Positions 45,143 through 52,516 of a stretch of 64,000 nucleotides of DNA are shown piece after piece. The notes beneath the pieces are model-generated. The model searched no databases. It was not told where the DNA came from and saw only the letters and a program-made list of their open reading frames with translations. The position numbers and the translations under genes were made by a program. Source of the DNA: G963556115 sp963667375 (GTDB lineage Bacteria; Planctomycetota; SZUA-567). The stretch is from the NCBI GenBank assembly GCA_963667375.1, contig OY763323.1:930001-994000 (forward strand). The letters are read 5' to 3'. Positions within the stretch are counted from its first letter, which is position 1; the number at the start of each line of letters is the position of its first letter.

Positions 45143-45859
45143 ATGCTTAAATGGATATGGGTGATTTTGTTTTGTTGCTTGTTTTCAGGTTCAGCTATTT
45201 TTGGAGAGGAATTGGAGGGAATATACCTGGTCGCTGGGGCAGGATATAAATTGCCGGTGGTTGAGGCTATTAAATTGTTTGAACAAGGTGGCGGTGAAAA
45301 AGTGCATGCGGTATTTGGTAATATGAAAATGATAACAACCTATGTGAAAGAATCCGCAGATGTTTCTCTGATTATAGGTGATAGCGGATTTATTGAGAAG
45401 TCGGGTATTAAGCTGGATCAGACTATGAATATTGGAACTGGTAGATTATTACTGGTATACCAGTCTGGGTTTGCGCTGAACAGTATTGCTGATTTGAAAT
45501 CTGCTACAGTACGACGTATTGGAATACCGGATCCTAAAAATGCAATTTATGGTAAGGCAGCGGAAGAGTTTTTAAAGGCTTCAGGGATTTATGAGTCTGT
45601 AAAAGATAAGCTGCTGATACTTAAAACTGTACCGCAGGTGAGTGCCTATCTGAAATCCGGTGATATTGATGTCGGGTTGATAAATGTTACTGATTATGTA
45701 AAGCTTGAGAGCGCTGATTTGAAGAGTTTAAAGATTGACCCGGGGTTATATAATAAGATTATTATTCAGGCGGGGCTTATAAATGCTGCCGGGCAGGCGT
45801 TTTTTGAATTTCTTGAATCGGCTGCGGTTAAAAAAATATTCTCTGATTATGGTCTGTAG
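45143..45859 (+). CDS. ModA-like molybdate/tungstate-binding protein
   Basis: This is a periplasmic substrate-binding protein of 238 residues. A signal peptide (residues 1-20, ILFCCLFSGSAIFG) is followed by the ModA pattern: GRLLLVYQSG, then RIGIPDPKNAIYGKAAEEFLKASGIYESVKDKL and VSAYLKSGDIDVGLINVTDYV. A strong ribosome binding site (AAAGGAGA) precedes ATG 45143. A ModB-like permease gene follows 73 bp downstream. The ligand could be molybdate or tungstate. The N-terminal lobe is more divergent than the C-terminal lobe, so specificity is uncertain. Confidence 0.82.
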   Translation: MLKWIWVILFCCLFSGSAIFGEELEGIYLVAGAGYKLPVVEAIKLFEQGGGEKVHAVFGNMKMITTYVKESADVSLIIGDSGFIEKSGIKLDQTMNIGTGRLLLVYQSGFALNSIADLKSATVRRIGIPDPKNAIYGKAAEEFLKASGIYESVKDKLLILKTVPQVSAYLKSGDIDVGLINVTDYVKLESADLKSLKIDPGLYNKIIIQAGLINAAGQAFFEFLESAAVKKIFSDYGL

Positions 45860-45932
45860 AATGTACTCAGTAAATTCCACAGGTAAATTATGAGATTGTG
45901 TTAGACTGAGGAAGCGGGGGAATAATAATTCA

Positions 45933-46595
45933 ATGGATTCTACCTACTTTGATGCTTTATTTATAACCATGAAGATAATAATTTATGTAACTCTGCCTTT
46001 ATTGTTATTTGCAGTGCTAATAGCTTATTGTTTGTTATTGAATCGTAAACTGTTGAATAATTTGATTGAAATACTGATTAATATTCCAATTATTTTCCCG
46101 CCGGTGGGTATTGGATTTCTGTTGGTACTAGGTTTTAGTCGGAATAGTATGTTGGGAAGATATCTGAATGTGGATATTGTGTTTTCATTTTCCGGGATCT
46201 GTGTTGCGGCTTTTTTAACCGGTATACCTTTTATTGCCAGGGCAGTAATGGCGGGTATCGGAGGTAGTATAAATGATTTATGTGATGCCGCATATACTCT
46301 TGGCAAGAGTCGGTGGCGTACATTTTTGGTTATAGTTATACCGTTATTGAAAAATAATATTATGCAGGGGTTTATTCTGGCAGTCGGCAGAATTGTCGGA
46401 GAAGTGGGAATAACCATGATGGTTGGAGGGAATATTGCCGGTAAGACAACGACAGTGTCATTGGCTATTTATAATGCGGTTCTTGATGGCGAGAATAATC
46501 GTGCGTTTCTTCTGGCCGGGATTTTATTTGTTTTTTCACTGTTAATATTTTATATGCTGCGGTATATTGGCAGTAAAGTCTATACGGTATACTAA
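45933..46595 (+). CDS. ModB-like oxyanion ABC permease
   Basis: This is a five-to-six-helix inner-membrane protein of 220 residues. Family features are PIIFPPVGIGFLLVLGFSRNSMLG, the EAA-type coupling loop DAAYTLGKSRWRTFLVIVIPLLKNNIMQGFILAVGRIVGEVG, and GNIAGKTTTVSLAIYNAVLDGE. These match ModB of molybdate ABC importers. It sits between the modA-like gene and a DUF4213/DUF364 gene in operon-like spacing. No ModC ATPase gene is present, so the ATPase must be encoded elsewhere or shared. Confidence 0.86.
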   Translation: MDSTYFDALFITMKIIIYVTLPLLLFAVLIAYCLLLNRKLLNNLIEILINIPIIFPPVGIGFLLVLGFSRNSMLGRYLNVDIVFSFSGICVAAFLTGIPFIARAVMAGIGGSINDLCDAAYTLGKSRWRTFLVIVIPLLKNNIMQGFILAVGRIVGEVGITMMVGGNIAGKTTTVSLAIYNAVLDGENNRAFLLAGILFVFSLLIFYMLRYIGSKVYTVY

Positions 46596-46615
46596 GTAAA
46601 TGAGAAGGGAAATAC

Positions 46616-47332
46616 ATGAGTATTTACATGCAGCTGCAGGAGTCGCTTAGAGCTCTGGCTGAAGATAAAGCGATACTTGAGAGTACTATTGCAGTCAGTT
46701 GTAAAGCGTTATCAGCTGTAGAGGCGATAGGCAATACTGAGCATGATGATTATCCTATCAATAAAGGTAAGGAGGTTATGGTAGAGGCTGATTTCTGCGG
46801 TGCGAAAGGTCAGGCATTTACTGATCATTATGGAGACGGGGTATTCAAAGTATCTGATCTTATTACTATGGAATTAAAAACAAACCGTGATCGGGCAAGT
46901 TTTATATCGGCTATCAATGTGATATGGAAATATTACGGTAAAGTGGAGAAGACAGTTCATTGTCGAGATCATGAGCCTTTAGATTGTGCTGCAGAACTGC
47001 CACGGTATTATGATGTTACGAAAAAAACCCTGCTTATTGGATTGCAGCCTCGGTTTTTGGAGGTTCTTGCAAGAAACGGTGAGGTAAGAGTATTGGATCT
47101 GGATAAGGATAATATCGGAACAGTAAAGTCTGGGATTGAAATTGAAGACGGTGGCAAATTTACTGAAGTTGTAGCATGGTGTGAGCAGATATTCGCAACG
47201 GGCTCTACTCTGTGTAACGGTACTATAGAGGGAATTCTTGATTGTGGTAAACCAGTGACATTTTTTGGTGTTACAATAGCGGCCGCGGCAGAGATTTTGG
47301 GTTTGCAGACATATTGTTTCTGTGGGCATTGA
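46616..47332 (+). CDS. DUF4213/DUF364 putative metal-chelation protein
   Basis: This cytoplasmic protein of 238 residues starts 20 bp after modB with a GAGAAGGGA ribosome binding site. The N-terminal part matches DUF4213 (PINKGKEVMVEADFCGAKGQAFTD). The C-terminal part matches DUF364, a Rossmann-like fold (LLIGLQPRFLEVLARNGEVRVLDLDKDNIG..., CNGTIEGILDCGKPVTFFGVTIAAAAEILG). The family is often linked to metal or oxyanion ABC transporters and is thought to bind a metal or metal complex. Here it follows modA/modB-like genes, supporting a role in molybdenum or tungsten handling. Confidence 0.82.
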   Translation: MSIYMQLQESLRALAEDKAILESTIAVSCKALSAVEAIGNTEHDDYPINKGKEVMVEADFCGAKGQAFTDHYGDGVFKVSDLITMELKTNRDRASFISAINVIWKYYGKVEKTVHCRDHEPLDCAAELPRYYDVTKKTLLIGLQPRFLEVLARNGEVRVLDLDKDNIGTVKSGIEIEDGGKFTEVVAWCEQIFATGSTLCNGTIEGILDCGKPVTFFGVTIAAAAEILGLQTYCFCGH

Positions 47333-47340
47333 TTATAAAA

Positions 47341-47418
47341 TGGTCGGGTCGACTGGATTTGAACCAGCGATCTCTTGCCCCCCAGGCAAGCACTCTAGCC
47401 AAACTGAGCCACGACCCG
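47341..47418 (-). tRNA. tRNA-Pro (GGG), CCA encoded
   Basis: The cloverleaf on the minus strand has acceptor CGGGTCG/CGACCCG, anticodon stem CTTGC/GCAAG with loop CTGGGGG (anticodon GGG), T loop TTCAAAT, discriminator A and encoded CCA. Its 3' end is 8 bp from the converging DUF364 gene. Confidence 0.95.
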
Positions 47419-47477
47419 ATCAATTTATTTATACAAATTGCAATGCATCGCTTTAAAGCACGATGCTATTATATGAA

Positions 47478-49049
47478 TTAATGCCCGCGTTGTCTACGGA
47501 GAATTCGGGCAAGTTTTTCATCAGCATCTGCTTCGTTTTCGCGTCCGAGCCGGCGTAACAATGAAGCACGCTGCATATAGAGCAGAGGTTCAGCCGGTAG
47601 TAGATTGATTGCTTTGGTATAATATTTGAGTGCAGCGGTAAAATTGTGGTTTTCTTCATTGAGTTCAGCTATACGCAGCAGCGGTTCAAAGTCATCCGGT
47701 ACCATCTGCAGTACCTGCTGATAAATTTCGACAGCCTTCTCATTCTCTTCCAGTTTATGATAAAGATCACCTTTAAGCAGTAATAAATCTATTTCCGCAT
47801 CATCTTTATTGAGGAGAAGTCGTTCCAGTACATGTAGTGCTTCAGCGATATCACCGGTGCCGGCAATGGCGTTTACCCAGCGGATAAGGGTTCCGATATC
47901 CTCTGGAATAAGATGTGCGGCTGTAGCATAATCGCTGATAGAACCGTCTTTATCACCTTTTATCTGTCTTATTGAAGCGCGGGTGATAAAGGCTTCCGGA
48001 AGTCCGGAATCAAGTCTTATTGCATGATTGATATCGGCTTCAGCTTCTTCAATCATGCCGAGATCAAAGAATAATGCTCCACGTCCGGTATACACATCAG
48101 GATTATGAGGTGAAATCTCGGCTGCTTTATTGAAGCATTCCACTGCCCGTTTGCGCTTGCCGATAGTCAGGTATGCTTCAGCAAGACTGATGAAGATAGA
48201 AGCATCATTATAACCCTGATCGATGGCTTTAAGATAATATTTGATAGCGGTATTAATATTACTGCAATGCCAATGGCATTCGCCGATATTATATAGTAAT
48301 TCTGCAATTTTTTCATTATTGGTATTGGTGCATTTTTTAAACTCGGCTAAAGCCTCTTCATAACGTCCAAGCTGTTGCAATAGATTGGCTTTGGAAATAA
48401 TTGGTTCTTCCTGTCCAGGAAGCAGACGCGCAGAACGGGAAAATTCCAGTAACGCTTCGGTAGTCTTGCATTTATTGGTATATATTACACCCCGATAGAA
48501 ATGCAGCCAGCCGTTATTAGGATACTTTTTAATGGTTTTTGTAAAGACCTTCTCAGCAAGATTGAGGTCACCACTGGAAATCAACGCTGAACCAAGCGCC
48601 AGATTATTTTCTACGGAATCCGGATCAAGCTTTACTGCTGTAGTATAAGCATCTATGGCTTTATCGAAATCTTCAAGTTCATTATAAATATCGCCCATAA
48701 TCAGATATGGACGTGACCATGACGCATCAAGATTTTTTGCTTCAAAAATCATTTCAAGTGCTTCATGGTAGTGTTTATTTTCCATAAGTATTTGCGCTGA
48801 AATAATATATGCTTCCGGATTTTTAGGATCTACTTTGGTTGCCTCTTTAAGATCAAGAAGTGCATCGGTGTGTTTTCCTTCACGCCTGTAAAATTCGGCT
48901 CTGCTCAGATATACCTCTATTTCTTTCGGTGCGATCATAACCGCATGATTAAAGGCATCAAGAGCATGACTGGTCAATCCCTCAGCCTGGAAATATTCTC
49001 CACGTGAAAGATAGAAATTCATATCGTGATTGGGTTCAAATGTAGACAA
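47478..49049 (-). CDS. TPR-repeat protein
   Basis: This soluble protein of about 523 residues is made almost entirely of about 14-15 tetratricopeptide repeats (for example ALDAFNHAVMIAPKEIEVYLSRAEFYRREGK and AIDAYTTAVKLDPDSVENNLALGSALISSGD). There is no signal peptide and no catalytic domain, so it should be a cytoplasmic protein-protein interaction scaffold. The best start is a TTG at 49049, preceded by AAGGAAG at 4-5 bp; an ATG nine codons further in (49022) is the alternative. tRNA-Pro lies 60 bp downstream on the same strand. Confidence 0.88.
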   Translation of the reverse strand: MSTFEPNHDMNFYLSRGEYFQAEGLTSHALDAFNHAVMIAPKEIEVYLSRAEFYRREGKHTDALLDLKEATKVDPKNPEAYIISAQILMENKHYHEALEMIFEAKNLDASWSRPYLIMGDIYNELEDFDKAIDAYTTAVKLDPDSVENNLALGSALISSGDLNLAEKVFTKTIKKYPNNGWLHFYRGVIYTNKCKTTEALLEFSRSARLLPGQEEPIISKANLLQQLGRYEEALAEFKKCTNTNNEKIAELLYNIGECHWHCSNINTAIKYYLKAIDQGYNDASIFISLAEAYLTIGKRKRAVECFNKAAEISPHNPDVYTGRGALFFDLGMIEEAEADINHAIRLDSGLPEAFITRASIRQIKGDKDGSISDYATAAHLIPEDIGTLIRWVNAIAGTGDIAEALHVLERLLLNKDDAEIDLLLLKGDLYHKLEENEKAVEIYQQVLQMVPDDFEPLLRIAELNEENHNFTAALKYYTKAINLLPAEPLLYMQRASLLRRLGRENEADADEKLARILRRQRGH

Positions 49050-49836
49050 TTTGCTTCCTTTATATCCATGACGTTACGGGATAAATCTTCATAACGTCTA
49101 AATATTACATTACTTATAAGTATTGTAATATCGTCCTTATTACCAAGTTATTGTTAAGAAACGGTTTATATTTTTTCCTGGTGCAGATTATGGCAGCATG
49201 AAAAAATCAGTAATACTTTGAAGTTAATCCTAAACGATATTTGTTTTTGGTCAAGGATAAAAAAGGCATCCTTCCGGTATACGGTGAGAAGAAATATAGT
49301 TGGATTGTAAAAAATTATTAGTTCCTTTTGCGGTTACTTACTTTAGGGTTTTGCTTCAATTATAACTGTAAAGTATAGAAAAATGGAAATAAACAGTATT
49401 TCCAATCCTTATACCTTTCAACTGCTGTTTGACGATACTGGCAGTTGTGAACAATTATGCCGGAATTAAATTCCGTAAATATAAATTATGCCTTAACGAG
49501 TTTTTTTTAAGAAAAGCTTTACGGTAGGTGTTGATGTTATAATTCATTGTTAAATAGTGTGTTATGAAAATAAGTATTTCTTTAAAGTCTAAATACCAGT
49601 TGATTTTGATTATTGGAACACTCATTGTCTAAAGAAGGGTGATCATAACCTCGGGAGGGTTGGGCTCTGCCCAGTGATCATATTTGAATAAGTTATAATA
49701 TTATTTGAATGCACTAGATATGGCTATTTCTTAATTTCCGCAGTCTATATAAGGAAATGCCTAAAGAAGCTCAGGGAAGACGAGCATATTTGAAATTGGT
49801 GCAATTCATGGATGAATTCTTTATGGAGGATGAACG
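49050..49836. other. Long leader/intergenic region before the flagellin genes
   Basis: These 787 bp contain no convincing ORF. Two elements stand out. One is a possible three-way-junction structure at 49640-49680, with the palindrome TGATCA at both ends. The other is a sigma-28-like site at 49762-49789. The word CTAAAGAAG followed later by CATATTTGAA occurs twice (49629-49689 and 49761-49796). The left part belongs to the promoter side of the TPR gene. Confidence 0.6.
49762..49789 (+). promoter_or_regulatory. Candidate flagellin promoter (sigma-28-like)
   Basis: TAAA, 16 bases, then GAGCATAT has the same -35 and spacing as the other candidates, but a poorer -10. It is 47 bp before the flagellin ATG at 49837. 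Confidence 0.35.
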
Positions 49837-52479
49837 ATGGCTGTTTCCGGTGGTTTGATTGTCACTAATAATTTGAGTGCACTTAACACTCAGAGGACAC
49901 TCAATAAAAACAATTCTTTAATGTCTAAAAGCCTGGAAAAACTCTCTTCAGGTTATCGTATCAATACGGCTGCTGACGATCCCTCAGGTCTTATTATAAG
50001 TGAACAGCTCAGAACGCAGATTTCCGGTCTGGACCGTGCTACCCAGAATTCTCAGGAAGCTTGTAATGTTCTTGGTATCGCTGAGGGCGCACTTATTGAG
50101 ATGAACAACATTCTTACTAAAATGCGTTCACTCGCTATTCATGCGGCGAACAATGGTGTGACTGCTCCAGATCAGGTAAGAGCGGATCAGGCGGAAGTTG
50201 ATTCTGGAATTCAGACTCTTGACAGAATATCCAGCACCACCAGATATTCCGATCAGTTCCTTCTCAATGGCTCTAAAGGTCTGGTCTATGACTGTAAAAC
50301 AGTTGTTGACAGTACGATGGATATGCCGCTGCTTGATACCAACAGCTCACGGCTGGATCAGGTATTTAAGCGGTCAGGTTCTGCACTTACGCTGGGGTAT
50401 TCCGGTCTGGATGATCCGACCAATCAGACACAGGCTGTCTGGGAGTCTCAGGCACGCAGAGCTTATATTGAAGCTGATGCGGCTTTAAATATTGATACAG
50501 ATATACGTGACGGCAGCCTGACAGCTGATCAGTCATTTATTATTACTGGAACTCAGGGTTCAAGACAGTTTGCTTTTGCCAACGGTACTCATATTGGTAC
50601 CGTTGTAGAATCAATTAATAATGTATCTGACAGCCTTGGTGTCGGTGCTACCATGACTTTTCAGAGTACAGTAACCGGGGTGAATATCGACACTGCCGGT
50701 TCATATAGTTTTACCAGCGGTACTGCCAGAGCGTCTGGTGATCTCTGTATTTATAACCTCGGTTCTGATATGGAAGCCAAGGAAGTAAATGGTGTGTATA
50801 ATTACACTCAGGGTGTGAGTGCGGTTACCTTCGCTGGAAGTGCCACCGATCTTCCTCTTCCTGATGATTCATCACTGGTTCCGGGTAAGACTCTGGATGG
50901 TGATGGCAGAATGTATCTGCGCTGGTTGAGTGATACTGAATATATTGCTTATAAAGATAAAGATCTGACCATGGAGGTCGGTCGCGGTACCTCCGGTACT
51001 GAAATGAGTTCAACAAATAACTCCGGTGTAGATAGTGCCAGGCTGCTTATTGAAACCGATCCGGCAACCGATATTCCGGCAAAGGATGATATAACAGTTC
51101 TCCAGTTTGGTCAGCAGTTTGAAATGCAGTCTGATAATATTTATCTCAATGATGATCTTGAATATAAACGTAATGCCATGAATCTTGATCAGATGGATTC
51201 TATTGTTGACAATATCGGTCTTTGTGCCGGTACTGGTGCTTCAGAAGGTGGCGCCAGTGCACTCTCTGGAATACGTCTGGGCGAGAATACAGATGAGAAT
51301 GGTAAAATGTATTTCAAGGTTGAGACTGGTGATCCTGATGAGACTTTTGTAACTATAAGTGTATATAATGATCCTGAGATGAATGAAGAGGATCTGGTTG
51401 CCCGGGGTGCAGGCAATATTCCAGGAACAACCGGTACTTCAGCTTTGCATGCGGATATACCGGTATTCGGTGTGGCTATGGACGGTGGAACAGGTGAGAA
51501 TTCAGGAATTTATGGAACTCTTGCTTTTGCCGGAGGTCTTGGCACTTCGCCTAATGCAGGTACAGAATATACCGGAACACTTGAATTTACCGATCTGGGT
51601 ATGAGGCTTTATACTGAGGATTACGGTTCTCAAGAATACCTGCGTCTGCAGAATCTTGAAGGTGAGCTCTGGAGTCAGTATAAGAATCCGGAGAGTACAA
51701 CGCTCTCGACTATTGAGGCAGGGCATACTATTCAGGAGTATGGAAGTGATGCGGAGATTACAGTAAATGGTCAGACAATTTCAACTCAGGGATTGAGCGC
51801 CAATGTTACTACTCCGAACTATTCCGGAAAATTTGATTTTAATCAGGGTGAACTGGGGCTTACTACAATTGCTCAGGTAGGACAGGATATTGGAGCACTC
51901 ATGAGCCGAAACAGTTCACTTCAAGCTGTGTCTTCTACAAATTCAGCAACAATTAATGATCCGGATGATCCGGCTTATCTGACTTGGTGTACCAATGCCA
52001 GACATGCCACTTCTGAGACTATGTCTAACTTTATCGGTGGAATGCAGTATCAGCTCGGTGAAGGTACCGGTGATCAGGAAAGAACAGTATATGCTATACC
52101 CGGTATGACTGCGGCAGAAATCGGCAAGATCAAGATTGATGGTGAAGACTACTGTCTGCAGGATGTACTTGCAGGTGGCAAGGCAAGTCTGCAGAATGAT
52201 CCGGTAACGGCAATGAAGGTGGTAATGCAGGCGGTTAATGATGTATCTGAGCTGCGTGCCCGCCTCGGTGCCTTCCAGAAGAACATGCTGCAGACCAATA
52301 TCAATTCACTCGAGGTTACAGTGGAGAATATTACCAAGACCGAGAGTGCGATTCGTGATACTAACATGGCTACAGAATCAACAGAATTTACCAAGAATCA
52401 GATTTTACTGCAGGCTGGTACTTCAATGCTGGCACAGGCAAATCAGATCAATCAGAATGTGCTGCAGCTATTAGGATAA
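49837..52479 (+). CDS. Giant flagellin, copy 1
   Basis: This flagellar filament protein has 880 residues; ordinary flagellins are about 270-500. The conserved N-terminal D0/D1 part is residues 1-150 (IVTNNLSALNTQRTLNKNN, KLSSGYRINTAADDPSGLIISEQLRTQI, SRSTTRYSDQFLLNGSKG-like). The C-terminal D1/D0 is about 790-880 (LGAFQKNMLQTNINSLEVTVENITKTESAIRDTNMATESTEFTKNQILLQAGTSMLAQANQ, ending NVLQLLG). About 640 central residues form the surface-exposed variable region, rich in Gly, Ser, Thr and Asp. GGAGG lies upstream of the ATG. A paralogue follows 37 bp downstream, so the two are probably co-transcribed. Confidence 0.96.
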   Translation: MAVSGGLIVTNNLSALNTQRTLNKNNSLMSKSLEKLSSGYRINTAADDPSGLIISEQLRTQISGLDRATQNSQEACNVLGIAEGALIEMNNILTKMRSLAIHAANNGVTAPDQVRADQAEVDSGIQTLDRISSTTRYSDQFLLNGSKGLVYDCKTVVDSTMDMPLLDTNSSRLDQVFKRSGSALTLGYSGLDDPTNQTQAVWESQARRAYIEADAALNIDTDIRDGSLTADQSFIITGTQGSRQFAFANGTHIGTVVESINNVSDSLGVGATMTFQSTVTGVNIDTAGSYSFTSGTARASGDLCIYNLGSDMEAKEVNGVYNYTQGVSAVTFAGSATDLPLPDDSSLVPGKTLDGDGRMYLRWLSDTEYIAYKDKDLTMEVGRGTSGTEMSSTNNSGVDSARLLIETDPATDIPAKDDITVLQFGQQFEMQSDNIYLNDDLEYKRNAMNLDQMDSIVDNIGLCAGTGASEGGASALSGIRLGENTDENGKMYFKVETGDPDETFVTISVYNDPEMNEEDLVARGAGNIPGTTGTSALHADIPVFGVAMDGGTGENSGIYGTLAFAGGLGTSPNAGTEYTGTLEFTDLGMRLYTEDYGSQEYLRLQNLEGELWSQYKNPESTTLSTIEAGHTIQEYGSDAEITVNGQTISTQGLSANVTTPNYSGKFDFNQGELGLTTIAQVGQDIGALMSRNSSLQAVSSTNSATINDPDDPAYLTWCTNARHATSETMSNFIGGMQYQLGEGTGDQERTVYAIPGMTAAEIGKIKIDGEDYCLQDVLAGGKASLQNDPVTAMKVVMQAVNDVSELRARLGAFQKNMLQTNINSLEVTVENITKTESAIRDTNMATESTEFTKNQILLQAGTSMLAQANQINQNVLQLLG

Positions 52480-52516
52480 AGTCAGGGACTGACAAGAAAA
52501 TATTAAGGAGAATATA

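Noticed and set aside
45143..46595. TupA/TupB tungstate transporter
   Set aside because: The IPDPKNAIYGKAAEEFLKASG pattern and the GNIAGKT permease loop fit ModA/ModB better, although tungstate as ligand is not excluded.
49640..49680. c-di-GMP (GEMM) riboswitch before flagellin
   Set aside because: The conserved GEMM core sequences are absent; only generic hairpins are visible.
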